Assembly: GCF_001270495.1 (NCBI RefSeq)
Contig: NZ_LGUR01000140.1
Location: 48,918-112,917 of the forward strand
Length of the DNA: 64,000 bases
Source of the DNA: Streptomyces viridochromogenes
GTDB taxonomy: Bacteria > Actinomycetota > Actinomycetes > Streptomycetales > Streptomycetaceae
Direction: 5' to 3'
The translations under genes and the position numbers were made by a program. Position 1 is the stretch's first letter. Each line of letters starts with the position of its first letter. Under the pieces are notes generated by a model. It had not been told where the DNA came from, did not search any database, and was given only the letters and a program-made list of their open reading frames with translations. Positions 1-8,542 of the stretch are shown piece by piece.

Positions 1-1959
1 CTGGGCGCGCGACTTCACCGTCTCGAAGGAGGCGCCGTCGACCTCCTGGCGCAGGTTGTCCTTCGCCTGGTCGACACTGATGAGGGAGGTGGCGAGGCGG
101 AGCGTGACGGTACGGTCGGCACCGGCGTCGAAGCGCAGGTGTCCCTTCACCCCACTGGCGGAACCCTCGGTCACCGGCTTGTCGAACACGCCGTACACGA
201 AGAGCCGGGTCGCGCCGGTCGACAGTCCGGACTTCACGTCCGAGTAACCGGTGACGACCCCGTTCTCCTTGTCGAGCGTGAGCTCCGCCTGGTCCGTCAC
301 GTTGTCGAAGAGGACGCTCGCGTCGTCCCCCGGGTAGGTGAAGCGCAGCACCGCCGCATGGTCCGTCGGCGCCATCTCCGCCTTCAGCCCGTTCTCGAAC
401 CGCACCCCGTAGTAGTACGGCCGCGCGGTCTCGTTCTCGTGCCGGAAGGCCAGCTCACGGGCCTCACGCCCGGTGTCCGGGGTGCCGGCGGCGGCCGACG
501 GCATCACCTGGAAGGTCTGCCGGTCCCCCATCCAGGGGCTGGGCTCATGGCTGGCGCTGAACGCCTGGATCGTCGGCAGGTTGTCGTCGTTGTTCGCACG
601 CGCGTAGTCGTACAGCCAGCTCAGCGAGCCGGCGTTCGTCACCGGCGTCCAGAAGTTGAAGCCGTGCGGCACGGCGGTCGCCGGGAAGTTGTTGCCGCGC
701 GAGAAGCCGCCGCTGGAGAGGGTGCCGCGGGTGGTGAGCGCGTAGTCCGACGGGTGCGCCTTCGGCTTCTCGGGCGCGACGGACTTCAGCGTGATGTCGT
801 CCAGCCAGCCCCGGAACTTCGCCGGGCCCTCGGGGGAGTCGTACGCCACGAGGATCCGGTCGACCGTCTTGCCGGCCGCGACCGACCCGATCCGCGAGGC
901 GACGTGGTTCCACTGGTTGACGTACAGCACCTTCGCCGCGCCCTGCCCGCCCGGCGACAGCGGGAAGCCGTGCTGGTCGGTGGCGCCGAGGTCGCTGAGG
1001 TGGGTGCCGTCGGTGAAGGCCAGGTCGACCGAGACGTTCGTGGCGTCGTAGTCGCGGTCGCCGTCCGCCATCGACGGGAAGACGCGGTAGGACAGGCGGG
1101 TGTCGCGGCCGACGGCCACGTTCACGTCGTAGACCTTGTTGTACGAGTACGCCCGCCCGTCCGCCGTGTGCCGGCCCGCGTACCGCAGCGCCCGCTTGCC
1201 GGTGAAGCCGGCGCCCGCCTTGGCGGTCGGCGAGCCGCTCGGGCCGCGGTCGACGAGGGAGAGCATGTCCTGCGGGACGGGGCCGTCGCCGCCGCCCGTG
1301 GAGAACTGGACGTCGGCGAGTTGCAGGATGCCGTCGGCGCCGTTGTTCTCGGTGACCTCCAGCCGGAAGTGCCGGTACTCGGCCGGTTCCGCCAGGTCGT
1401 ACGTCTTTGTCTGGAACCGTTCGGCGAACGTCTCACCCGAGCGGGTGTCGAGGGTCTTCCAGTCCTTGCCGTCCGCGGAGCCCTGAAGGGTCCAGTCCCG
1501 TGGGTCACGTTCGGCGTAGTCGTTGGCCGAGGTGAGCGCGTATTTCGCGATCCGCACCGGTTTGTCGAGGTCGAACTCCGCCCACCCCGTGGGTGCGAAG
1601 ACCAGCCACTTGCTGCTCGGCTCCCCGTCGGCGAGGTTCTCCTTCACCTCTCCGCCGCCGGTGTTCTCGCCGCTCGCCCGTACGTCCGTGACATGGTCGG
1701 TCACATTGCCCGGAATGCCGCTGCTGTAGCCGCCGTCGACGCCCGAGGCGCGCTTGCCGCCGTCCGGTGCGGTGTCGACGGTGTTGAGCCAGTCGGGTGC
1801 CGGATCGTCCGCCTCGAAGGAGGACGCGAAACTCCGGTCGGCCGCCGCTGGGGCGGCGGGCAGAGCGACCGCCGCGCCCTGCGAGCCCACGGTCAAAGCG
1901 AAGGCGGTCGCCGACACGACCGCCGCCGTACCCCATCTGTGCCGAGCTCTCTGCTGCAT
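1..1959 (-). CDS. Secreted GH92 alpha-1,2-mannosidase, 3' end cut by window
   Basis: Exported glycoside hydrolase expected to remove alpha-linked mannose from glycans. About 653 codons are visible and the frame is open to the window edge. Residues 1-40 form a signal peptide (ATAFALTVGS, then APAAA). An F5/8-type (discoidin) carbohydrate-binding region follows at roughly 70-230 (DWTLQGSADGKDWKTL), then a beta-rich linker domain. From about residue 410 comes the start of a GH92 domain (RGNNFPATAVPHGFNFWTP, then ASHEPSPWMGD). The ATG at 1959 has GGAGGG about 10 nt upstream. The gene is divergent from the ngcE-like operon and has a LacI-type palindrome 26 nt before its start. GH92 is inferred from these motifs; the catalytic glutamate and aspartates lie outside the window. 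Confidence 0.85.
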   Translation of the reverse strand, partial: MQQRARHRWGTAAVVSATAFALTVGSQGAAVALPAAPAAADRSFASSFEADDPAPDWLNTVDTAPDGGKRASGVDGGYSSGIPGNVTDHVTDVRASGENTGGGEVKENLADGEPSSKWLVFAPTGWAEFDLDKPVRIAKYALTSANDYAERDPRDWTLQGSADGKDWKTLDTRSGETFAERFQTKTYDLAEPAEYRHFRLEVTENNGADGILQLADVQFSTGGGDGPVPQDMLSLVDRGPSGSPTAKAGAGFTGKRALRYAGRHTADGRAYSYNKVYDVNVAVGRDTRLSYRVFPSMADGDRDYDATNVSVDLAFTDGTHLSDLGATDQHGFPLSPGGQGAAKVLYVNQWNHVASRIGSVAAGKTVDRILVAYDSPEGPAKFRGWLDDITLKSVAPEKPKAHPSDYALTTRGTLSSGGFSRGNNFPATAVPHGFNFWTPVTNAGSLSWLYDYARANNDDNLPTIQAFSASHEPSPWMGDRQTFQVMPSAAAGTPDTGREARELAFRHENETARPYYYGVRFENGLKAEMAPTDHAAVLRFTYPGDDASVLFDNVTDQAELTLDKENGVVTGYSDVKSGLSTGATRLFVYGVFDKPVTEGSASGVKGHLRFDAGADRTVTLRLATSLISVDQAKDNLRQEVDGASFETVKSRAQ

Positions 1960-1984
1960 AAGCGGGTACCCTCCCTGCGCACGG

Positions 1985-1996
1985 GACAACGTTGTC
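1985..1996. promoter_or_regulatory. LacI-family operator, perfect 12-bp palindrome
   Basis: GACAACGTTGTC is a perfect palindrome with the central CG step typical of LacI/GalR operators. It is 26 nt upstream of the GH92 start, where a bound repressor would block transcription. A copy with one mismatch is at 24982-24993, next to a lacI-type gene. Confidence 0.6.
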
Positions 1997-2186
1997 AACA
2001 TCGCTGCGCAAGGAACAGTTGTGGCTCAAGTGCTCTGTCGTGTCAAGGGTGTTGGGTGTGCCATTCGAGGGCAATGACAGGGATTTTTCCGCCAAGGAAC
2101 ACACAGGCCGCTCATATTTCCGGCAGGTCTCAACTCGGAAAAGACCACCGGCCAACCTTGCATTCGATCTTGCTCCGTTGGCGGGA

Positions 2187-2202
2187 AGTGGACTATACCT
2201 GT
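2187..2202. promoter_or_regulatory. Candidate DasR-responsive element (dre-like)
   Basis: AGTGGACTATACCTGT matches 12 of 16 positions of the palindromic DasR consensus AGTGGTCTAGACCACT (consensus from memory). It lies about 120 bp upstream of the ngcE-like start. Control of a GlcNAc/chitobiose transporter by DasR would make sense, but the match is imperfect. Confidence 0.35.
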
Positions 2203-2324
2203 CGGCGATTCACACGATTCGCACTTCCTGCACGACCCAGCCTGCACGACCAGCTCGACCCGACCGCGGTGCCGGGGAGGATCCGGTTCACCGCCTGAGT
2301 CCTGGAGAAGGCGAGGACTTGAGC

Positions 2325-3791
2325 ATGGGATCCACTTCCGCCGAGAACCCTGAGAACAACGGCTCAGCAGGTGTGGGGCGCCGCGATCTGATCAAGCGGT
2401 CCGCCGCGCTCGGTCTGATCTCCGTCCCGACCATGGCCTTCCTGTCCGCGTGCGCCACCGGCGGGGGCGGTGGCGGCGACGAGGAGAGCAAGGCGCCGGG
2501 GGGCGCGAAGTCCGCCACCAACCCCCTCGGGGTCAAGGAGGGCGCCGCCCTGGAGGCGTTCATCTTCAAGGGCGGTCTGGGCGACCAGTACGCCAAGGAC
2601 GCCGAGGCCGACTACAAGGCCAAGTACAAGGCCGAGGTCAAGCACACCGGCACCCAGCAGGTCGGCCCGAAGCTCACCCCGCGCTTCGCCGGCGGCAACC
2701 CGCCGGACGTCATCGACAACTCCGGCGCCGACCACCTGGACATGAACAAGCTGTCCACCCAGGGCCAGCTCCAGGACCTCAAGGCGCTGCTGGACGCGCC
2801 CTCGCTGGACGACGCGAGCAAGAAGATCTCGGACGTCATCCACCCGAGCACCATCGAGAAGGGCAAGCACGGCGACACCTTCGACGTGCTCTACTACGCC
2901 TTCACCATCTACGGCACCTGGTACTCGCAGAAGGCCCTCGACGACAACGGCTGGGAATACCCCAAGACCCTCGACGACATGGTCAAGCTCTGCGGCGAGA
3001 TCAAGAAGAAGGGCATCGCGCCCTGGACGTACGCCGGAAAGTATCCGTACTACGTCCACTTCAACCTGTTCGCCCAGATCGCCAAGATCGGCGGCATGGA
3101 CGGCTGGATCGCCATCGACAACCTGGAGCCGAACGCCTGGACCAGCAACGACGCGGTCAAGCAGGTCGTCGAGCACTACGAGGAGCTGGCCGCCAAGAAG
3201 TACTTCCTCCAGGGCAGCCAGGGTCTGACGCACATTCAGTCGCAGACCGCCTGGAACAAGGGCAAGGCAGTCTTCATCCCCAACGGCTCCTGGGTGGAGA
3301 ACGAGGCCGCCCCGACCACGCCCAAGGACTTCGCCATGTCCGTCGGCGCCCTCTTCGACGGCTCCAGCGGCGACAAGCTGCCGCACGGCACCCTGCGCGC
3401 CGAGCCCAGTGAGCCGTACATCGTGTCCGCCAAGGGCAAGAACCCGGCCGGCGGCATGGAGCTGCTGCGCATCATGCTCTCCAAGAAGCACGCGCAGAAC
3501 TTCGCCACCAAGGTCAAGTCGCTCACCTGTGTGGTCGACGCCACCGAGGGCATGACTCTCTCGCCGGGTCTCGCGTCGGCGAGCAAGGCGTTCAAGGACG
3601 CCGGGGACAACATCATCAGCCTCCAGCTCCAGGAGTGGTACCCCTCGCTCACCGACGAGAAGATCGGCGGTCTCACCGGTCAACTGCTCACCGGTGAGAT
3701 GAAGGCGGCCGACTGGATCAAGAAGACGCAGGAATACGCCGACGCCGTGGCGAAGGACGACTCGGTGAAGAAGTTCAAGCGCGAGAGCTAA
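2325..3791 (+). CDS. ngcE: Sugar-binding lipoprotein of NgcEFG-type ABC transporter
   Basis: Extracellular solute-binding protein of 488 aa for N-acetylglucosamine or N,N'-diacetylchitobiose import. The N-terminus combines a twin-arginine motif (RRDLIKR) with a lipobox (LSAC), so it is probably a Tat-exported lipoprotein. A glycine-rich linker follows, then a family 1 type binding fold. The ATG at 2325 is preceded by GGAGAAGGCGAGG; the upstream in-frame extension lacks protein character. It heads a three-gene operon with two permeases and has no ATPase, as expected for a system energised by the shared ATPase MsiK. Order and position match SCO6005-6007 of S. coelicolor (recalled). Substrate is inferred from that orthology. 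Confidence 0.85.
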   Translation: MGSTSAENPENNGSAGVGRRDLIKRSAALGLISVPTMAFLSACATGGGGGGDEESKAPGGAKSATNPLGVKEGAALEAFIFKGGLGDQYAKDAEADYKAKYKAEVKHTGTQQVGPKLTPRFAGGNPPDVIDNSGADHLDMNKLSTQGQLQDLKALLDAPSLDDASKKISDVIHPSTIEKGKHGDTFDVLYYAFTIYGTWYSQKALDDNGWEYPKTLDDMVKLCGEIKKKGIAPWTYAGKYPYYVHFNLFAQIAKIGGMDGWIAIDNLEPNAWTSNDAVKQVVEHYEELAAKKYFLQGSQGLTHIQSQTAWNKGKAVFIPNGSWVENEAAPTTPKDFAMSVGALFDGSSGDKLPHGTLRAEPSEPYIVSAKGKNPAGGMELLRIMLSKKHAQNFATKVKSLTCVVDATEGMTLSPGLASASKAFKDAGDNIISLQLQEWYPSLTDEKIGGLTGQLLTGEMKAADWIKKTQEYADAVAKDDSVKKFKRES

Positions 3792-3840
3792 GAGTCCGGT
3801 CCGGCACAGCGGCACTCAAGGGGAAGGGCCGGGAAGCACC

Positions 3841-4764
3841 ATGCAACACGGCAAATACCGATTCATCGTGGGCTTCCTGGCCCTGCCCGTCATCGTCTAC
3901 GCGATCTTCGTGATCTCGCCGTTCGTCCAGGCGTTCCAGATCTCGATGACCGACTGGTCGGGTCTTGTCGGTACGGCGAAGTTCGTCGGATTCGAGAACT
4001 TCGAAAAGCTGTGGCACAACGAGGACTTCTGGAACGCGTTGTGGCACAACGTCTACATGCTGATCGCGGTGCCGATCGTGACGCTGGGACTCGGCCTGTT
4101 CTTCGCCTTCATGCTCAACGTCGGCGGAAAGCGACGTAAGAACGAAGTCATCACCGGTGTCACGGGTTCGAAGTTCTACCGTTTCGTCTTCTTCTTCCCG
4201 CAGGTCATCTCCATCACCATCATCGCCGTCATCTGGTTCAACATCTACAACCCGGACCCGCAGGACGGCATGCTCAACTCGTTGCTGGGCGCGGTCGGTC
4301 TGGACGGCTGGCAGAACGCCTGGCTGGGGGAGAAGAGCCTCGCCCTGCTGTGCATCATGGCGGTGATGATCTGGTCCCACGTCGGCTTCTACGTCGTGCT
4401 GTTCTCGGCGGCGATGGCCTCCATCCCGCGGGACATCTACGAGGCGGCGCTGCTCGACGGTGCCGGCCGCTTCCCCACCTTCTTCCGGATCACCCTGCCG
4501 CTGCTGTGGGACACCGTGCAGACCGGCTGGGTGTACATGGGCATCATCGCCCTGGACGGCTTCGCCCTCGTGCAGATCATGTCGGTCAACATGGGCGGCC
4601 CCGACGGCGCCACGGACGTCATGCCGCTGCGCCTGTATCTGACGGCGTTCCGCGACAGCCAGTTCGGCTACGCGTCCGCGATGGGCGTCGCGATGCTCAT
4701 CGTCACCATGACGTTCGCAGTGCTCACCCTGCGCTTCGCGCGGCGTGAGCGGATCGAGTTCTAG
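3841..4764 (+). CDS. ngcF: ABC sugar transporter permease NgcF-like
   Basis: Inner-membrane permease of 307 aa, MalF type. It has about six membrane segments, starting at YRFIVGFLALPVIVYAIFVI, and the coupling loop EAALLDGAGRFPTFFRITLP that contacts the ATPase (EAA motif). The start has GGGAAGCACC upstream and lies 49 bp after the binding-protein gene. It pairs with the next gene to form the membrane channel of the GlcNAc/chitobiose importer. Confidence 0.88.
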   Translation: MQHGKYRFIVGFLALPVIVYAIFVISPFVQAFQISMTDWSGLVGTAKFVGFENFEKLWHNEDFWNALWHNVYMLIAVPIVTLGLGLFFAFMLNVGGKRRKNEVITGVTGSKFYRFVFFFPQVISITIIAVIWFNIYNPDPQDGMLNSLLGAVGLDGWQNAWLGEKSLALLCIMAVMIWSHVGFYVVLFSAAMASIPRDIYEAALLDGAGRFPTFFRITLPLLWDTVQTGWVYMGIIALDGFALVQIMSVNMGGPDGATDVMPLRLYLTAFRDSQFGYASAMGVAMLIVTMTFAVLTLRFARRERIEF

Positions 4765-4777
4765 GGGTACGGGCGAC

Positions 4778-5710
4778 ATGACGACGGACACGAACACAGG
4801 CACGGTCACCAAGACGGACGAGGCGGACCGTCCGAGCCTCAGCAAGAAGCTCGGCGCGACCGACGGCCGCAGCTCCGAGGGCGGCGTCCTGCACGTCTTC
4901 TCGCACGGCATGCTGGTCCTGTGGGCGCTGATGGTCGGCGTGCCCCTGCTGTGGGTGCTGTGGAGCTCCTTCAAGACGAGCAACGGCATCCTCTCCGACC
5001 CGTGGGGGCTGCCGACCTCGCTGCACTTCGAGAACTGGGCCAACGCCTGGAACAAGGCGAACATGGGCCAGTACTTCCTCAACACCGCGATCGTGGTGGG
5101 CGGTTCGGTGATCGGCACGATGGTGCTGGGCTCGATGGCCGCCTATGTGCTGGCCCGGTTCACCTTCCCCGGCAACCGGTTCATCTACTTCATGTTCGTG
5201 GCCGGCATGTCCTTCCCGGTGTTCATGCTGGTCATTCCGCTGTTCTTCGTGCTGCGGGACTTCCCGGGCAGCTCGCTCCTCGCGACGTACCAGGGGTTGA
5301 TCCTGGTCTACATCGCCTATTCGCTGCCGTTCACGGTCTTCTTCATGACCGCCTTCTTCCGCACGCTGCCCACGTCGGTCGCGGAGGCAGCGCTCATCGA
5401 CGGGGCATCGCACACGCGAACGTTCTTCCAGGTGATGCTGCCGATGGCGAAGCCGGGCCTGATCAGCATCGGCATCTTCAACTTCCTGGGGCAGTGGAAC
5501 CAGTACCTGCTGCCGATGGTCCTCAACCAGAACGAGGACAAGTACGTGCTCACCCAGGGGCTGGCGATGATCGCCCTCCAGCAGGGCTACGAGAACGACT
5601 GGGGCGCCCTGATGGCCGGCATGATGATCGCGATGCTGCCGGTGCTGATCGTCTACTTCATCTTCCAACGGCAGGTGCAGGCGGGACTGACGGCCGGTGC
5701 GCTGAAGTAA
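4778..5710 (+). CDS. ngcG: ABC sugar transporter permease NgcG-like
   Basis: Second inner-membrane permease, 310 aa, MalG type. A polar N-terminal tail of about 45 residues precedes the first membrane helix (GMLVLWALMVGVPLLWVLW). The EAA loop reads EAALIDGASHTRTFFQVMLP. The ATG at 4778 follows the previous stop by 13 bp. An upstream in-frame ATG at 4745 would overlap ngcF and lacks a ribosome site. The operon ends at a strong hairpin at 5755-5793. Confidence 0.88.
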   Translation: MTTDTNTGTVTKTDEADRPSLSKKLGATDGRSSEGGVLHVFSHGMLVLWALMVGVPLLWVLWSSFKTSNGILSDPWGLPTSLHFENWANAWNKANMGQYFLNTAIVVGGSVIGTMVLGSMAAYVLARFTFPGNRFIYFMFVAGMSFPVFMLVIPLFFVLRDFPGSSLLATYQGLILVYIAYSLPFTVFFMTAFFRTLPTSVAEAALIDGASHTRTFFQVMLPMAKPGLISIGIFNFLGQWNQYLLPMVLNQNEDKYVLTQGLAMIALQQGYENDWGALMAGMMIAMLPVLIVYFIFQRQVQAGLTAGALK

Positions 5711-5754
5711 ACGCTCTCTGTTCGCTCCACCGTAAGCGCCACATCACCCCACGT

Positions 5755-5793
5755 CACACGTGAGCCGCCCCGCACCGGGGCGGCTCACGTGTG
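5755..5793 (+). terminator. Intrinsic terminator after ngcEFG
   Basis: Perfect 17-bp inverted repeat (arms 5755-5771 and 5777-5793) with a 5-nt loop, GC-rich and without a U tract, as is usual in Streptomyces. It separates the ngc operon from the ROK regulator gene. Confidence 0.8.
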
Positions 5794-5919
5794 CGCGTAC
5801 ACATGTCCGGATCCAGTTCAACCTCTTGACGGGAGGCAACCCGAACGGCTCAGCTTAGAGTTCACTAGTTGGACACGGACGGGGCCTCATAGAAGCGGTC
5901 CCGCGCGCAGGAGGTCGTC

Positions 5920-7119
5920 GTGGAGACTCCGGGGTCGCAGTCGTCGCTGCACCGAGCCAACCTGGAGCGGGTGGTCCGGGCCGTCCGGCTGGCCGGATCC
6001 CTCACCCAGGCGGAGATCGCCAGGACGACGGGACTGTCCGCGGCGACGGTCTCCAACATCGTCCGGGAGCTCAAGGACGGCGGAACGGTCGAGGTCACGC
6101 CCACTTCGGCGGGTGGCCGCCGGGCCCGCAGCGTCTCCCTGAGCGGCGACGCCGGGATCGTCATAGGGGTCGACTTCGGCCACACGCACTTGCGCGTCGC
6201 GGTCGGGAACCTCGCCCACCAGGTGCTGGCCGAGGAGTCCGAACCGCTGGACGTGGACGCCTCCTCGACGCAGGGCTTCGACCGGGCCGAGGAGCTGGTC
6301 AACCGGCTGATCGAGGCGACCGGCGTCGACCGGTCCAAGATCGCCGGGGTCGGCCTCGGCGTGCCCGGCCCGATCGACGTCGAGTCCGGCACCCTCGGCT
6401 CGACCGCCATCCTGCCCGGCTGGACCGGTACCAAGCCCGCCGAGGAGCTGCGCGGCCGGCTCGGGGTGCCCGTGCACGTGGACAACGACGCCAACCTGGG
6501 AGCCCTGGGCGAGCTGGTCTGGGGCAGCGGGCGGGGCGTGCGGGACCTGGCGTACATCAAGGTCGCCAGCGGTGTCGGCGCCGGCCTGGTGATCAGCGGC
6601 AAGATCTACCGGGGCCCGGGTGGCACGGCGGGAGAAATCGGGCATATTACTCTTGATGAGTCCGGCCCGGTCTGCCGCTGTGGAAACCGTGGCTGCCTGG
6701 AGACCTTCGCGGCCGCCCGCTATGTGCTCCCGCTCCTCCAGTCCAGCCACGGCACGGATCTGACCATGGAGGGTGTCGTGCGGCTGGCCAGGGACGGAGA
6801 CCCGGGCTGTCGTCGGGTGATCGCCGACGTCGGCCGCCATATCGGCAGTGGAGTCGCGAACCTCTGCAATCTCCTGAACCCGAGCCGCGTGGTCCTGGGC
6901 GGTGATCTCGCCGAGGCCGGTGAGCTGGTCCTCGGGCCGATCCGGGAGTCTGTCGGCCGCTACGCCATTCCCAGCGCGGCGCGCCAACTGTCCGTTCTTC
7001 CCGGGGCACTTGGCGGTCGTGCGGAGGTGCTCGGAGCCCTCGCCCTCGCACTCAGCGAGATGGGCGATTCAACCCTTTTGGACAGCACGCTGCATGCGGC
7101 CGCTCCTGCCTTCACTTAG
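5920..7119 (+). CDS. rok7B7: ROK-family transcriptional regulator Rok7B7
   Basis: Sugar-responsive DNA-binding regulator of 399 aa. Residues about 8-60 form a winged helix-turn-helix (LTQAEIARTTGLSAATVSNI). The rest is a ROK fold with a phosphate-binding segment (GVDFGHTHLRVAV), the sugar-site motif DNDANLGALGE and EIGH, and the zinc motif CRCGNRGCLE. GTG at 5920 has AGGAGG just upstream. It lies between ngcEFG and xylFGH, exactly as rok7B7 (SCO6008) does in S. coelicolor, where it is reported to influence both operons, carbon catabolite repression and antibiotic production. The effector is not evident from sequence. Confidence 0.85.
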   Translation: METPGSQSSLHRANLERVVRAVRLAGSLTQAEIARTTGLSAATVSNIVRELKDGGTVEVTPTSAGGRRARSVSLSGDAGIVIGVDFGHTHLRVAVGNLAHQVLAEESEPLDVDASSTQGFDRAEELVNRLIEATGVDRSKIAGVGLGVPGPIDVESGTLGSTAILPGWTGTKPAEELRGRLGVPVHVDNDANLGALGELVWGSGRGVRDLAYIKVASGVGAGLVISGKIYRGPGGTAGEIGHITLDESGPVCRCGNRGCLETFAAARYVLPLLQSSHGTDLTMEGVVRLARDGDPGCRRVIADVGRHIGSGVANLCNLLNPSRVVLGGDLAEAGELVLGPIRESVGRYAIPSAARQLSVLPGALGGRAEVLGALALALSEMGDSTLLDSTLHAAAPAFT

Positions 7120-7161
7120 AGAACGGATGGCACCGTTGCCAACCCGTTAAGGATTTACTTC

Positions 7162-7190
7162 TTGACGTCGCACGTATGGCCGAGTTGACT
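7162..7190 (+). promoter_or_regulatory. Possible xylF promoter
   Basis: TTGACG (7162-7167) and TTGACT (7185-7190) are separated by 17 nt. The first is a good -35 box; the second is a weak -10 that also makes a direct repeat of TTGAC. About 50 nt of leader would follow before the GTG start. Confidence 0.3.
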
Positions 7191-7240
7191 TCCAGCCACC
7201 TCGGCCGCAACGACGCGGCCTCGTCAGGGAGGTTTCTGAA

Positions 7241-8356
7241 GTGAACACGCGTATGCGTCGTGCCGCTGTCGCCGTCGCCGCTGGTGCGATGGCCATCTCG
7301 CTGGCTGCCTGTGGCAGCGCCGAGGAAGCGGGCGGCGGCAACGACTCCACGGCCAGTGCGGCCAAGGGTGACGACATCAAGGTCGGTCTCCTGCTTCCGG
7401 AGAACCAGACCGCGCGCTACGAGAAGTTCGACCGGCCGCTGATCGAGGAGAAGATCAAGGAGCTGACGAACGACAAGGCGACGATCGACTACAACAACGC
7501 CAAGCAGGACGCCAACCTGCAGGCGCAGCAGGTCGACACCATGATCACCAACAAGGTGGACGTCCTCATCCTGGACGCCGTCGACGCCAAGGCGATCAAG
7601 AACTCGGTCCAGAAGGCCGTCGACGCCGGCATCAAGGTCGTCGCCTACGACCGCCTGGCCGAGGGCCCGATCAGCGCCTACACCTCGTTCGACAACGTGG
7701 CGGTCGGCAAGACCCAGGGCGAGGCCCTGCTGACGGCCCTGGGTGACAAGGCCACCAAGGACTCCAAGATCGTCATGATCAACGGCTCGGTCACCGACCC
7801 GAACGCCGCGCAGTTCAAGGAAGGCGCCCACTCCGCACTCGACGGCAAGGTCACCATCGCCAAGGAGTACGACACCAAGGAGTGGAAGCCGGAGAACGCC
7901 AACTCCGAGATGGAAGCGGCGATCTCCGCGGTCGGCAAGAACAACATCGCCGGCGTCTACTCCGCCAACGACGGCATGGCCGGCGGTATCATCACGGCCC
8001 TCAAGGCCGCGGGCATCTCCGACATCCCGGTCACCGGCCAGGACGCCGAGCTGGCCGCCGTGCAGCGCATCGTCGCCGGCGAGCAGTACATGAGCGTCTA
8101 CAAGCCGTACGCCCCCGAGGCCGAGGCCGCCGCCGAGATGGCCGTCGCGCTCGCCCAGGGCAAGTCGCTCGACTCCATCGCCAAGGACAAGGTCGACAGC
8201 GGCAGCGCCAAGGACGTCCCGTCCGTGCTCGTCGCCGTCACCTCGCTGACGAAGGACAACATCAACGAGACCGTCATCAAGGACGGCGTCTACACGGCCA
8301 ACGAGATCTGCACCGGCAAGTACAAGGCCGCGTGCGACCAGCTCAAGATCGGCTGA
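7241..8356 (+). CDS. xylF: Xylose-binding lipoprotein of ABC transporter
   Basis: Periplasmic-binding-protein-like lipoprotein, 371 aa, of the ribose/xylose class (family 4). The signal peptide ends in the lipobox SLAACG at about residue 25. The fold starts at DDIKVGLLLPENQTARYEKFD, with the hinge and ligand loops DAVDAKAIKNSVQKAVDAGIK and YSANDGMAGGII. GTG at 7241 has AGGGAGG 8 nt upstream. It is followed, after a hairpin, by the ATPase and permease genes of the same transporter. Xylose specificity comes from the orthologous order in S. coelicolor (SCO6009-6011, recalled). Confidence 0.85.
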   Translation: MNTRMRRAAVAVAAGAMAISLAACGSAEEAGGGNDSTASAAKGDDIKVGLLLPENQTARYEKFDRPLIEEKIKELTNDKATIDYNNAKQDANLQAQQVDTMITNKVDVLILDAVDAKAIKNSVQKAVDAGIKVVAYDRLAEGPISAYTSFDNVAVGKTQGEALLTALGDKATKDSKIVMINGSVTDPNAAQFKEGAHSALDGKVTIAKEYDTKEWKPENANSEMEAAISAVGKNNIAGVYSANDGMAGGIITALKAAGISDIPVTGQDAELAAVQRIVAGEQYMSVYKPYAPEAEAAAEMAVALAQGKSLDSIAKDKVDSGSAKDVPSVLVAVTSLTKDNINETVIKDGVYTANEICTGKYKAACDQLKIG

Positions 8357-8374
8357 GTCAGGTCCCTTTTCCAG

Positions 8375-8404
8375 GTGCGGGAATTCGTCCTCGGATTCCC
8401 GCAC
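8375..8404 (+). terminator. Intercistronic hairpin between xylF and xylG
   Basis: Perfect 10-bp stem (8375-8384 with 8395-8404) and a 10-nt loop, 18 bp after the xylF stop. It may stop part of the transcripts or protect the xylF 3' end, giving more binding protein than ATPase and permease. Confidence 0.6.
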
Positions 8405-8542
8405 GGGACATGACTGACCCCTTTACTCCTCCGGCGTCCCGCGTATACGTCAGCCCCGCAAGCTCGGCGCGGGGCGCCGGACGGACCCCAACTTTTTCTG
8501 CACTACCTTCCGCCGGGTCAGGCGGCGAAGGAGATGGTTCAC

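Noticed and set aside
139..2298. Long plus-strand open frame of 719 codons
   Set aside because: It is the antisense shadow of the GH92 gene: arginine/valine-rich, no ribosome site and no family motif.
2364..3815. Minus-strand frame of 483 codons
   Set aside because: Low-complexity leucine/glycine/valine shadow of ngcE, produced by high GC at third positions.
5826..5861. Promoter for rok7B7 using TTGACG at 5826
   Set aside because: The nearest -10-like sequence (TTAGAG/TAGAGT) is 23-24 nt away, outside the usual spacing.
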